DNA from: JAEVZK01 sp038202925
GTDB lineage: Bacteria; Armatimonadota; Fimbriimonadia; Fimbriimonadales; Fimbriimonadaceae
Direction of reading: 5' to 3'
DNA: 55,321 bases
NCBI GenBank assembly: GCA_038202925.1
Contig: JBBREM010000002.1
Coordinates: forward strand, 1 to 55,321
The translations under genes and the position numbers were made by a program. This document shows, piece after piece, positions 1 to 7,572 of this stretch. Positions within the stretch are counted from its first letter, which is position 1. Each line of letters starts with the position of its first letter. The notes beneath the pieces were generated by a model. That model did not search any database. It was not told the DNA's origin and was given only the letters and a program-made list of their open reading frames with translations.

Positions 1-561
1 CTGGAGCTGGTTCGCCGCCTTCATCATGCGGTTCACCGCTTCAAGCGTGTGAACGGGCACACGGATGGTGCGACCGTTATCGGAGATCGCGCGGGAGATC
101 GCTTGGCGAATCCACCACGTTGCGTAAGTGCTGAAGCGGAAACCGCGCTCGGCGTCGAACTTCTCCACCGCGCGGATGAGGCCCATATTGCCGTCCTGGA
201 TGAGGTCCTGCATCGAGAGGCCACGGTTCGTAAACTTCTTTGCGATGCTCACGACAAGGCGAAGATTCGCCTCTATAAGCATCATCTTGCATCCCTCGCA
301 GCCCTGCTTCGCGTGCCGGGCGAGCACCAGCTCCTGCTCGGCGGTCAGGAGGGGAATGCGGCCGATGCGCTTGAGCCACATGCGAACGCTATCGTCAAGG
401 CCGCCGACATCGGCAAAGACCTGTTCGACATTGGCAAGATCGAAATCAATGACCTCGCCGGCAAACGAGTCGTCGTCAGGCGCAGACACCTTGGGATCAG
501 GAATCGTAACCGCGCCGCATTCCTCTTCCGGCGCGAATTCTGCTGCCAAAGCGTTCGCCAT
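1..561 (-). CDS. rpoD: Primary sigma-70 factor RpoD-like, N-terminal part only (runs off the window)
   Basis: Only the first 187 codons are in the window; the gene continues past position 1. The product is a primary-type sigma factor that directs RNA polymerase to housekeeping promoters. An acidic, poorly conserved N-terminus (about residues 1-55) is followed by a region 1.2-like stretch (VRMWLKRIGRIPLLT) and then region 2 (LRLVVSIAKKF, LIQEGNMGLIRAVEKF, FRFSTYATWWIRQAI, SDNGRTIRVPVH). The ATG at 561 has GGAAGAA just upstream; the frame stays open back to a stop at 690-688, so a GTG at 615 is an alternative start. It lies 186 bp downstream of dnaG on the same strand, the classical dnaG-rpoD order. 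Whether it is the main sigma or a close paralogue cannot be decided without regions 3 and 4. Confidence 0.93.
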   Translation of the reverse strand, partial: MANALAAEFAPEEECGAVTIPDPKVSAPDDDSFAGEVIDFDLANVEQVFADVGGLDDSVRMWLKRIGRIPLLTAEQELVLARHAKQGCEGCKMMLIEANLRLVVSIAKKFTNRGLSMQDLIQDGNMGLIRAVEKFDAERGFRFSTYATWWIRQAISRAISDNGRTIRVPVHTLEAVNRMMKAANQLQ

Positions 562-747
562 ATTCTTCCGTGAAGGCGCCCGTCCCGACTGCGCTAGGGG
601 CAGCGCGAATTCCACAACTTCCAAAGGAAAGCCCTCATCTCCCTGTAGAAGTCGAAGTTCACTATAACAAAGGTTTTCCAAGAAGCCCTACAAAGTTGTG
701 AGTTTGTGACGTTCAGCGCACGGATGCGCAACATGGCGACTCGGGCC

Positions 748-2496
748 TTACTCGGATTGCCCCTTCAACTTACGGAGACGGTTGTGAATCTCGATAAGAC
801 TCTCATCCGTTTTCGGTTCGGCTCGAAGGCGGCTGACATCGTGCTCGTCATGCTCCCGGCGCATCGTCGCGATCGAGTCTTCTAGGTACTGGGGCGTCAT
901 CTGCTCTAGCCGGGGGTCGTACTGCGCGACCATGAAGGTATCCCGCAATTCCTCCGGCTCGATGTGGTTGACCCAAGCGGCGGGTGCTCCCGACGGCGGC
1001 CCTTCGGGGAACGCTAGTCTGATTGATTCGGCCAGCTGCCGTCCGGTCTCGGTTAGGAACAGCTCGACGTTGCCGCAGGTCGCCCAGGCGAGCTGCCGCA
1101 TTCCCGGCTGCAGGAGTGCGCCAAAGATGGCGATCTCGGGCGGCTTGAGCTGCTGCAGGCTCTTGAAGGGGTTCATCGGCCGCGGAGGCGGGTCATCCTC
1201 GCGGGCCCGGGCTTTCTCTTTTCTGAATCGCATCACCTGGGCGCGGAGAGCCTTCTGCGCGGACAGGGCGTCGGTAACGCCGGGGTACATGCTTGCGAGC
1301 TTCACCACGTACTTATCGAGCTCCATCTCGTTGGTGGCGCTGGTGGCGAGGATTTCAACTGCCGACGGCCAGAAATCATCTTCTTGCTCGGGCGAGGTCG
1401 TCGCAAGCAACTTGCGCACCTTGTACTCGATCGGCCGCAACCCTGCTTCTACCGCTTGCTGCACCGCCGCCGGTCCGGCGGTTCGCAGCAAGGTGTCGGG
1501 GTCCTCGCCGGGAGGCATGAGGGCGACCCGCGTCTTCAGACCCTCCCCCTGCAAGATCGCGACGGCGCGGTCAGCTGCCTTCTGCCCGGCCGCATCGCTG
1601 TCGTAGAGGATGACGACGCTATCGCACCAGCGCTTGAGCAGCCGGGCATGGTCTTCGGCAAGCGATGTGCCTAGCGATGCCAGCGCCCCCGTGACCCCCG
1701 CCGAGTGGCACGCCATGACGTCGAGGTAGCCCTCTACGAGCACGGCACGCTTCTCCTTGCCCAGGCCGTCCTTCGCCTTGTTCATGCCGTACAGCACCTT
1801 CGACTTGCGGTACAGCGGCGTGTCGCCGCTGTTGATGTACTTCGGATGTCCATCGCCCAGCAACCGGCCGCCGAAAGCGACGAGATTTCCGGCTTCGTCG
1901 CGGATCGGAAAGATCAGGCGGCTACGGAACTTATCGAAATAGCCGCCGACGCTGTCCTCATCGACGAGGAAGAGTGATTTACACTCCATCAGCGAATGTC
2001 CATTCTTTTTGAGGTAGGTGGCCAAAGCGTCGCCGCCTTCGGGGGCGTAACCGATCTCCCAATAGTCGAGGACTTCATCCGAAAGGCCACGCCGCTCGCA
2101 ATATGCACGGGCATCTTTGGACTTGGCGAGCCGCTCGCGGAAGAAGGCAAGCGCGTCGTCCATGGCTGCTAGCCACCTAGTTTTGTCGCTCTTGGAGGGA
2201 CCGTTCGAACCGCGCTTGGTAAGGGTAACACCGGCGACATCGGCTAGGAAGGCGAGCGCCTCAGGGAATTCGAGGTGCCGCTGCTTCATCACCCAGGTGA
2301 AGACATCTCCGTGCTCGCCGCACGACCAGCAACGATAGGTGCCAAAGGTGGGGTCAACAGTAAAAGAAGGGTTCTTGTCCGCGTGAAACGGACAAAGACC
2401 CTTCCATGTTTTGCCAGTGCGTTTGAGGTTTACGACTTGGCCGACGAGGTCGACGATGTTGACTCGCGTCCGAATCTCATCTCGCTCATCGGCCAC
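748..2496 (-). CDS. dnaG: DNA primase DnaG
   Basis: Synthesises the RNA primers for replication. The 582-residue protein has the standard layout. An N-terminal CHC2 zinc finger has ligands C35, H38, C56 and C59. A TOPRIM catalytic core carries EGYLDV (255-260) and DSDAAG (299-304), the acidic metal-binding motifs. A divergent C-terminal helicase-binding region follows from about residue 440. Length is typical of bacterial primases. The ATG lies 9 nt after the stop of the upstream secreted-protein gene, so the two are probably co-transcribed, with the rpoD-like gene following. Confidence 0.97.
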   Translation of the reverse strand: MADERDEIRTRVNIVDLVGQVVNLKRTGKTWKGLCPFHADKNPSFTVDPTFGTYRCWSCGEHGDVFTWVMKQRHLEFPEALAFLADVAGVTLTKRGSNGPSKSDKTRWLAAMDDALAFFRERLAKSKDARAYCERRGLSDEVLDYWEIGYAPEGGDALATYLKKNGHSLMECKSLFLVDEDSVGGYFDKFRSRLIFPIRDEAGNLVAFGGRLLGDGHPKYINSGDTPLYRKSKVLYGMNKAKDGLGKEKRAVLVEGYLDVMACHSAGVTGALASLGTSLAEDHARLLKRWCDSVVILYDSDAAGQKAADRAVAILQGEGLKTRVALMPPGEDPDTLLRTAGPAAVQQAVEAGLRPIEYKVRKLLATTSPEQEDDFWPSAVEILATSATNEMELDKYVVKLASMYPGVTDALSAQKALRAQVMRFRKEKARAREDDPPPRPMNPFKSLQQLKPPEIAIFGALLQPGMRQLAWATCGNVELFLTETGRQLAESIRLAFPEGPPSGAPAAWVNHIEPEELRDTFMVAQYDPRLEQMTPQYLEDSIATMRREHDEHDVSRLRAEPKTDESLIEIHNRLRKLKGQSE

Positions 2497-2505
2497 GCCG
2501 GAAGA

Positions 2506-3366
2506 TTACCGCTTGCCGGCGGCTACCACAATGCCGGTCACAACCTGCGGCTTATCCATCGCCAGCCGCGACATCCGGAAGGCAACCTTCGCTCGGGAGA
2601 GGTAGCGGACCACCAGATTGTCGCCGGCGATCTCATAGCCATCGGGAGCGCCGTACTTCTTGATCAGCGTCGCGAAGCTGGAGCCGAAAGTCACGCCTCG
2701 CTTGGTGCGGGCTCTTCCCGCAGTGATGCCAATCGCCTCGCACTGTACAACGCGGTTGTACTTGTCGAGGATGAAGCCATATTTGGCACCGTTTCGGTTG
2801 TACACCCATCGGGTGTAGACGATGCCCTGATCGCCCAGAGGTGTAAATGAGCCGCCGCCGCCGGTATTGCCGCCCTTCACGCCGCCACCGCTACCCGTGG
2901 AGCCGCCACCGGCACGCCCACTAGGATCCTCATCCGTGCCAGGAGGAGTGCCTTGCTGCATCAACACGTCGTTGCCAAAATCAAAGTCGGAAGGAACGAC
3001 TGGGCTGTTGATAGTGCCAGGAGCCGCCGCGCCGCCTGCGCCGCCAGGACCACGAGCCGGGGGCGCTCCGCCTGAGCGGCCGCCGCCAGGCAAGCCCGCG
3101 CCGCCGCCGCCGCCACCCGGGCCAGCGCCGCTGCCGCCGCCGAAGCTGACCGCTTCGATCGAATCAGGCGAACCGTAGATGCCTACGACTTTCGAGCCTG
3201 GGTCAAAAAGCTTGATGCCGGCCAGCTGATTCTCCGCGCCGCTCGCGTAGCCTGCGACCCGCGATCGAGCTTTAGACTTGGCTTTGCTCCTCTGAGCAGG
3301 AGCCGCCGTAGCTAGCAACATAACGGCGCAGAGCCCGAGCGCAAGTGCAATTGAATTCGTCTTCAA
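2506..3366 (-). CDS. Secreted protein with Gly-rich linker, unknown function
   Basis: I do not recognise a family. The 286-residue product starts with a signal peptide (ALALGLCAVMLLATAAPAQ) and a basic stretch. A small segment (about 45-75, with VVGIYGSPDSIEAV) leads into a low-complexity Gly/Pro/Ala-rich linker (about 75-180). A folded C-terminal segment (about 180-286) contains YTRWVYNRNGAKYGFILD and KRGVTFGSSFATLIKKYG. The two folded segments look like halves of one domain that reads a 'structural zone plus parameter' secreted fold, but this is only an impression. The start is TTG at 3366 with GGAGGAA about 11 nt upstream. It appears to be the first gene of the dnaG-rpoD transcription unit, an odd position for an exported protein. 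Confidence 0.75.
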   Translation of the reverse strand: MKTNSIALALGLCAVMLLATAAPAQRSKAKSKARSRVAGYASGAENQLAGIKLFDPGSKVVGIYGSPDSIEAVSFGGGSGAGPGGGGGGAGLPGGGRSGGAPPARGPGGAGGAAAPGTINSPVVPSDFDFGNDVLMQQGTPPGTDEDPSGRAGGGSTGSGGGVKGGNTGGGGSFTPLGDQGIVYTRWVYNRNGAKYGFILDKYNRVVQCEAIGITAGRARTKRGVTFGSSFATLIKKYGAPDGYEIAGDNLVVRYLSRAKVAFRMSRLAMDKPQVVTGIVVAAGKR

Positions 3367-3414
3367 GGTTTCGTGTTCCTCCGGTCGGCACTAGTCGTAA
3401 CGAACCGATTCACT

Positions 3415-3445
3415 ATTGTAGACGCCTCACACCGGGCACAAAGTC
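3415..3445 (-). promoter_or_regulatory. Candidate promoter for the secreted protein-dnaG-rpoD unit
   Basis: On the minus strand a TACAAT -10 box (3420-3415) is preceded at 16 bp by TTTGTG, a weak -35. It would give a leader of about 40 nt that contains the GGAGGAA ribosome-binding site of the gene starting at 3366. The -35 is poor, so the call rests mainly on the -10 and its position. Confidence 0.4.
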
Positions 3446-3526
3446 ACACTGCGCCGCGACGATTCGCGGTCTCACCTCGTGAGGTATATCTACAACCACG
3501 TTTTTTAGGGAGAGATTTTAACGAAA

Positions 3527-3850
3527 ATGGCAGAGAATCTGGCAGTCAACGGCAGCGATTTCAACGACAAAGTGCTCAACTCCGAGGTGCCCGTCCTCGT
3601 CGATTTTTGGGCGGAATGGTGCGGCCCATGCAAGGCGATCGGACCCTCCGTCGAGCAGCTTGCCACGGAGTACGAGGGCCGGGCAAAAGTGGTGAAGGTC
3701 GATGTGGATCGCGAGGGGGACCTCGCTACGCGCTACGGGGTGATGAGCATCCCCGCGCTACTGGTCTTCAAGGGCGGCAAGGTCGTCGATCAGATGATCG
3801 GCGCGGCGCCGAAGGCGCAGATCGCTGCGTTGATCGATCGGGCGCTCTAA
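3527..3850 (+). CDS. trxA: Thioredoxin
   Basis: A small cytoplasmic thiol-disulfide oxidoreductase that keeps protein cysteines reduced. The 107-residue protein is a single thioredoxin fold with the active site WCGPCK (C32 and C35), the cis-proline loop MSIPALLVF and the C-terminal helix expected of the family. There is no signal peptide. A GGGAGAG stretch lies about 14 nt before the ATG. It is transcribed divergently from the dnaG unit and ends at an inverted repeat shared with the convergent DinB gene. Confidence 0.96.
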   Translation: MAENLAVNGSDFNDKVLNSEVPVLVDFWAEWCGPCKAIGPSVEQLATEYEGRAKVVKVDVDREGDLATRYGVMSIPALLVFKGGKVVDQMIGAAPKAQIAALIDRAL

Positions 3851-3908
3851 AGGATTAGGGTTTAAGGATTGGGGGGCTCCAGCATTTCTCTCAATCCTCA
3901 ATCCTCAT
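3851..3908. repeat. Intergenic inverted repeat of GGATT/AATCC units, possible bidirectional terminator
   Basis: The left arm is AGGATT-type units (3851-3878), the centre is GGGGCTCCAGC, and the right arm is CTCAATCCTCAATCC (3892-3906), so the arms can pair imperfectly. It lies between the stops of trxA and the convergent DinB gene, where a bidirectional terminator would be useful. The element at 43384-43470 has the same architecture and a similar central GAGCTCCAAC. Confidence 0.6.
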
Positions 3909-4387
3909 CTTGGGAACCCCGGAGCGGTCTTAACCAGATGCGCTTGTCCCTGGTGATAGCCGGGGTGAAAGCTGAGACGGGCCAGGGCTCCAGAGCCGTC
4001 GATCATCGGTCCCAGCGCACTCTTGATCTGCCGACTACGAATCTCGTCCGTGGGATTGGTTATAAGCGCCTCCACTATTGCCCTCCCCTGCTCCATGGCG
4101 CGAGCCACCGTCTCGGGAGTGATCTCTGAATCCGGGAACGGAAACGGTTCCTCGTTCACGATTCCGTTCGTTGCAGCCTGCTTAACGCGAGTTGAAAATA
4201 CGTCGAGGGACGTACCCGCGAGTTGGGAGGCGAATGAAACCTCCACACCGGCCACATGGATCGCCATCTGCCCGATGCTGAGCGCGGCAGGGTAAAGCTT
4301 CCAAACAAGCTGCGCGGCGCTCAACCCCTCCAACTCCTTGACAAAGCGTCCACGCGTGAGCTCCCAGGTCATCGAGAAGTCAGACAT
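3905..4387 (-). CDS. DinB-family four-helix metalloprotein
   Basis: DinB/YfiT-type proteins are small four-helix bundles that bind a metal through three histidines; many act as thiol-dependent transferases. In this 160-residue protein the first His sits in GQMAIHVAGVE and the other two in the C-terminal FHPGYHQGQ, matching the family HxxxHxGQ pattern. The start is taken at ATG 4387 (MSDFSMTW); a longer frame to 4555 only reads the upstream PepSY gene out of frame. It lies 14 nt downstream of the PepSY-like gene, so the two are likely co-transcribed. The substrate is unknown. Confidence 0.85.
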   Translation of the reverse strand: MSDFSMTWELTRGRFVKELEGLSAAQLVWKLYPAALSIGQMAIHVAGVEVSFASQLAGTSLDVFSTRVKQAATNGIVNEEPFPFPDSEITPETVARAMEQGRAIVEALITNPTDEIRSRQIKSALGPMIDGSGALARLSFHPGYHQGQAHLVKTAPGFPR

Positions 4388-4401
4388 AGGGCAACGATAC
4401 T

Positions 4402-4710
4402 CTAGCCGCCGGCCTTCTTCGGTCCGCGCGAGGCCAGCTTTTCTTTCACCTCGTTGGGTGGAAGAACCTCGGCCTCGGTGATCTTGCCCGTCATGGCATC
4501 GACGATAATCTCGCGCAGCTTTCCCTTCGAGCGGATCAGCACGGAATATTCCCATTTCCCGTCCTCATGCTCTAGAATGGTCTTCGCGATCAGGGTGTCA
4601 CGATATTTGGCGGTTGCGATCTTAGTGGCGCGCTGTTCGCTGACCTTTACTTGAGGTAGGGCTTGGACGAAGGATATGGCGAAGGTTAGGGCAAGAGCAA
4701 GACTGTTCAC
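4402..4710 (-). CDS. Secreted PepSY-like small protein
   Basis: A 102-residue exported protein. Residues 1-18 form a signal peptide (SLALALTFAISFVQA). The rest fits one PepSY-type repeat: a helix that begins SEQRATKIATAKY, then strands with KWEYSVLI and the characteristic VDAMTGKI turn. PepSY domains usually inhibit or modulate peptidases or membrane enzymes. The start is GTG at 4710 with no clear ribosome-binding site. It is probably the first gene of a two-gene unit with the DinB gene; no functional link between the two is evident. Confidence 0.75.
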   Translation of the reverse strand: MNSLALALTFAISFVQALPQVKVSEQRATKIATAKYRDTLIAKTILEHEDGKWEYSVLIRSKGKLREIIVDAMTGKITEAEVLPPNEVKEKLASRGPKKAGG

Positions 4711-4732
4711 GCTTCAATAATGCCACAAGATA

Positions 4733-4858
4733 GCTGGGAGCGCCGGCTTCCAGCCGGCCCTCGCGCGGCGCGAGTCTCCGAACAGCAACTAAGACGCCGA
4801 CGAGTTATACACATCCTTTTCCCCGCTTCGCGTGGGGGAAAAGTGGGGGTAAGTTAGG
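4733..4858. repeat. Composite of palindromic repeat elements
   Basis: Three hairpin-forming pieces lie in the 213 bp gap before the ECF sigma gene. First, 4733-4757 has CCAGC/GCTGG-type arms around a CGCCGG core; its reverse complement matches 23 of 25 bases at 39943-39967 inside hutU. Second, 4760-4774 is a perfect CTCGCGC-G-GCGCGAG hairpin. Third, 4814-4842 pairs CTTTTCCCC with GGGGGAAAAG. The C-run/G-run style of the last resembles 24614-24655 and 25410-25464. Confidence 0.7.
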
Positions 4859-4923
4859 TTCAATATGGCGGGCCGGAGTGTTAAACTGACCGTCCGCGCA
4901 CCGTTTCGGCGCACCTCTCCGTC

Positions 4924-5475
4924 ATGTCTATGCCTAATGATGCACTGCAAGACTCGCTCGCCGAGAAAAAATGGCTCACCGCGCTTGCGAAAGGTGACCC
5001 AAACGCTCTCGGCGGGATATATGAGATGTATGGTGAGCGGATCTTCCGCTACACCTACCGCATGCTGGGCAATAGGAGCGATGCTGAGGATGCCACGGCC
5101 GAAACGTTTTTGCGCGTCTTACGACGAGCAGCCGAACTGCGCGCCGATGGCGCTTTTCGGACTTGGCTGTTCAGAATCGCTCGCAACCTATGTATCGACA
5201 AGATGCGGCAGCACAAGCTTATGGAGCTGCCGGCAGACGCCCAATACAGCGGCGGAGAAGAAAAGGCGACTTTGCGGATTACAATTCAACAAGCGCTCTC
5301 CGATCTGCCGACGGAATATAGGGAGCCGCTCGTGCTTTGCGATTTAGAGGACATGGCGGCTCGCGAGGCGGCGGAGGTGCTGAAAATCAGCGTCCCGGCG
5401 CTCAAGAGCAGGCTCTACAGAGGACGTAGAGCCTTGAGAGACAAACTAGGTGGAACCCTAGAGAGGATGTCATGA
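4924..5475 (+). CDS. ECF-type RNA polymerase sigma factor
   Basis: An alternative sigma factor of 183 residues with regions 2 and 4 only. Region 2 is at about 20-90 (IFRYTYRMLGNRSDAEDAT, TWLFRIARNLCIDKMR) and region 4 at about 125-175 (LSDLPTEYREPLVL, EAAEVLKISVPALKSRLYR). The ATG at 4924 or the in-frame ATG at 4930 could start it; neither has a good ribosome-binding site. The stop overlaps the ATG of the next gene (ATGA at 5472-5475), so the pair is translationally coupled in the usual sigma/anti-sigma arrangement. The signal it answers to is unknown. Confidence 0.92.
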   Translation: MSMPNDALQDSLAEKKWLTALAKGDPNALGGIYEMYGERIFRYTYRMLGNRSDAEDATAETFLRVLRRAAELRADGAFRTWLFRIARNLCIDKMRQHKLMELPADAQYSGGEEKATLRITIQQALSDLPTEYREPLVLCDLEDMAAREAAEVLKISVPALKSRLYRGRRALRDKLGGTLERMS

Positions 5476-5759
5476 ACAGTGAGTTGTATAAAAAACTAGT
5501 CGACCTGTATGCCGGGAGAGAACTCCCCGCTGAACTCGAAGATCAGATGGAGCTTGCGGCCTTTAACGATCCGCAGCTCAGCCACGACATGAGCTCGATG
5601 CGCAAAACGGTGGATATGCTCCACTTGGAGCCCTCCCCCGAGTTCACGGAGGAGTCGTACCAGCGTATTCTGATGAAGCTCTACGCACGCGGAGTCGAGG
5701 TGCAGACCTCCGCGCCGGAACCGATGCACCTGCAATATCACCTGCCGATGCAGGGATGA
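5472..5759 (+). CDS. Small soluble protein coupled to the ECF sigma, candidate zinc-free anti-sigma
   Basis: A 95-residue protein without membrane segments or cysteines. The first half (ELYKKLVDLYAGRELPAEL, then a helix with DPQLSHDMSSM) has the outline of an anti-sigma domain: a 'LYAGREL' opening like the LxDGEL opening of zinc anti-sigma factors and two following helices. The HxxxCxxC zinc ligands are absent. The second half (PEFTEESYQRILMKLY) recalls the linker after such domains. Its ATG overlaps the sigma stop, so a partner role is likely but unproven. It could instead be an unrelated regulator. Confidence 0.65.
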   Translation: MNSELYKKLVDLYAGRELPAELEDQMELAAFNDPQLSHDMSSMRKTVDMLHLEPSPEFTEESYQRILMKLYARGVEVQTSAPEPMHLQYHLPMQG

Positions 5760-5760
5760 C

Positions 5761-5862
5761 CGGATTTGGATTTTAGATTTTGGATTTTGGAATGGCTCGA
5801 GCGATACAATCGCACGAGTCTCCGTCTGGTCCACAATCTACAATCCGCAATCCAAAGTAGAT
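5761..5862. repeat. Intergenic imperfect inverted repeat upstream of dnaN
   Basis: Left arm: three to four GGATTTT/AGATTTT units (5761-5791). Right arm: CCACAATCTACAATCCGCAA and onward (5830-5856). The arms are partly complementary. The centre contains CGATACAATCG, which could supply a -10 box for dnaN. Same construction as 3851-3908 and 43384-43470. Confidence 0.55.
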
Positions 5863-5873
5863 AGAGGAAGAAA

Positions 5874-6977
5874 TTGAAGCTCGATTGTCCACGTAAGGAA
5901 TTCTTCGATGCCGTCTCGATGGCGGCGGCGGCGGCCAGCCAACGCACCTCGGTGAATATCCTTCAAAATCTGAAGGTTGAGGCCCTGGCCACCGGTGTTC
6001 GCGTCAGTGGATGCGATGGCGAGATGTGGGTCGAGCGCGAGGTCGCTTGCATGGTGACCGAACCGGGAGCAATTTGCATTCAGGCGATCCTGCTGCGTGA
6101 TCTCGTTTCCAAGCTTCCCGACGGGGATATCTCCCTCTTCACGCTAGACGGGAATGGCGCGATGCTCAAAGAAGGCGCCGCCGAATACCGGCTGCAAACC
6201 CTCGAAGCCGAAGACTTCCCTCCCCCACCCGATATCGAAGGCGAATCGTCACTGACCCTGTCGATGGCGGTCTTCCGTCAGGCCGTGGACGCGGTGCTCT
6301 ACGCAGTTTCGACCGACATGCACCGGCAGATCCTGACCGGCGTGCTGTTCAGCTACGATGGCAACGTGCTAACGATGGTGGCAACCGACACCCATCGACT
6401 CGCCGTAAAGCGCATTTCACAGCCGGGTATCGGCTCGAATGTCACGGCCGTCGTACCTGAGAAGGCGCTGCGCGCCATCAAGCAGCTTCCCGTCGCCGAC
6501 GATGCGACGATCGAGCTGAAGTTCGGCGCAGGCCGAATGGGTGTGGAAATTGGCGGAGCCAAGGTAATCAGCCAGCTTCTGGCCGGCGCCTATCCGAACT
6601 GGGAGCGCGTCGTGCCTTCCGAGTCCACCAGGGTTTGGAACGTCGAGCGCGACCAGCTCATGGAGAAGGTCGACCGCACGATGGTGCTCGCCCGTGACAA
6701 CGCCAACCGCATCCGCTTCCGAGGCGCGGACGATCAAATCGTCATCGCCGCGCGAAGTGAGGAGAAGGGCGAGTCGAAGGAAGAAGTGCCGATGGTGGCG
6801 ACCGACGGCTCCATCGAGATCGCGTTTAACGGCAAGTACGTCGTCGACGCCCTCAAGGCCGTACCAGGCGAGGGTGTTCGGATCGAAATGACCGAATCTT
6901 CGAGGCCCGCGGTTTTCCGCCCGGCCGACGACGAGGACGGTTACTTCTGCGTCATCATGCCGATGGCTCTCGCGTAG
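5874..6977 (+). CDS. dnaN: DNA polymerase III beta subunit (sliding clamp)
   Basis: The ring-shaped clamp that tethers the replicase to DNA. The 367 residues span the three tandem clamp domains (about 1-120, 125-245, 250-367). Recognisable family segments are ILQNLKVEA, MVATDTHRLAVK in domain 2 and the C-terminal clamp end YFCVIMPMAL, equivalent to the usual VMPMR/L terminus that forms part of the partner-binding pocket. The start is TTG at 5874, chosen because AGAGGAAG lies 4 nt upstream. The gene is not next to dnaA here; it follows the ECF pair after 114 bp of repeat sequence. Confidence 0.96.
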   Translation: MKLDCPRKEFFDAVSMAAAAASQRTSVNILQNLKVEALATGVRVSGCDGEMWVEREVACMVTEPGAICIQAILLRDLVSKLPDGDISLFTLDGNGAMLKEGAAEYRLQTLEAEDFPPPPDIEGESSLTLSMAVFRQAVDAVLYAVSTDMHRQILTGVLFSYDGNVLTMVATDTHRLAVKRISQPGIGSNVTAVVPEKALRAIKQLPVADDATIELKFGAGRMGVEIGGAKVISQLLAGAYPNWERVVPSESTRVWNVERDQLMEKVDRTMVLARDNANRIRFRGADDQIVIAARSEEKGESKEEVPMVATDGSIEIAFNGKYVVDALKAVPGEGVRIEMTESSRPAVFRPADDEDGYFCVIMPMALA

Positions 6978-7031
6978 CACGGGTTTCCAACCCAAGCGAC
7001 AGCGGTGTTCAGCCCCTGAAGATTGGACGCA

Positions 7032-7535
7032 TCACTTGACCTTGATGCCTGCTTTCTTCAGGTTGGACAGTACGACCTGCTTGGGTTCAAGGCCCACGGA
7101 ATAGCTGACGATTCGACCCTTCGCGTTGATCACCACGACCGACGGAATCGCGGAGACCTTGTACTTCGCGGCGGCCAAGTTGCCCTTATCGAGGTAGGTC
7201 GGCATGGTGTACTTGTTCTGCTTCACGAAGTCGGCAACTGTCTTCTTAACTTCGTCGCTGATCGCAAATACCTTGAGACCCTGCGATTGGAAGCGAGTGT
7301 GCATCTCGTTCGTGATCGGGAGCCCTTCGCGGCAGGGCGGGCACCAGGTGGCCCAGAAATCGAGCAGCACGGGATGGCCGCGGAGGCTGGATAGCCTGAC
7401 CTTCTTGCCATCTAGGCTCATGACCGTAAAATCCGGCGCCATGCTGCCTATGCGTAGAGGCGACTGCTCGCTTTGTATGGCGTGCGCCTGGGCCGTGGCA
7501 AGGACCACAAAGGCAAGGATAGCGAATTTCTTCAT
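7032..7535 (-). CDS. Exported TlpA/ResA-like thioredoxin
   Basis: A periplasmic thiol-disulfide oxidoreductase of 167 residues. It has a signal peptide (MKKFAILAFVVLATAQAHA) and then an AhpC-TSA/redoxin fold with active site WCPPC in LLDFWATWCPPCREGLP and the cis-proline loop SAIPSVVVIN. Proteins of this type reduce apocytochrome c or other exported thiols, which would fit the ccmE/ccmF genes at the far end of the window, but there is no direct link. The start is set at ATG 7535 so that the signal peptide begins the protein; a GTG at 7550 adds five residues. Confidence 0.88.
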   Translation of the reverse strand: MKKFAILAFVVLATAQAHAIQSEQSPLRIGSMAPDFTVMSLDGKKVRLSSLRGHPVLLDFWATWCPPCREGLPITNEMHTRFQSQGLKVFAISDEVKKTVADFVKQNKYTMPTYLDKGNLAAAKYKVSAIPSVVVINAKGRIVSYSVGLEPKQVVLSNLKKAGIKVK

Positions 7536-7572
7536 CACTGTTTCAAACACTTGAAAGCAAGAAATCGTTGCG

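Noticed and set aside
5472..5759. Considered as a spurious frame after the sigma gene
   Set aside because: The ATGA overlap, regular helix pattern and position support a real gene, so it was kept.
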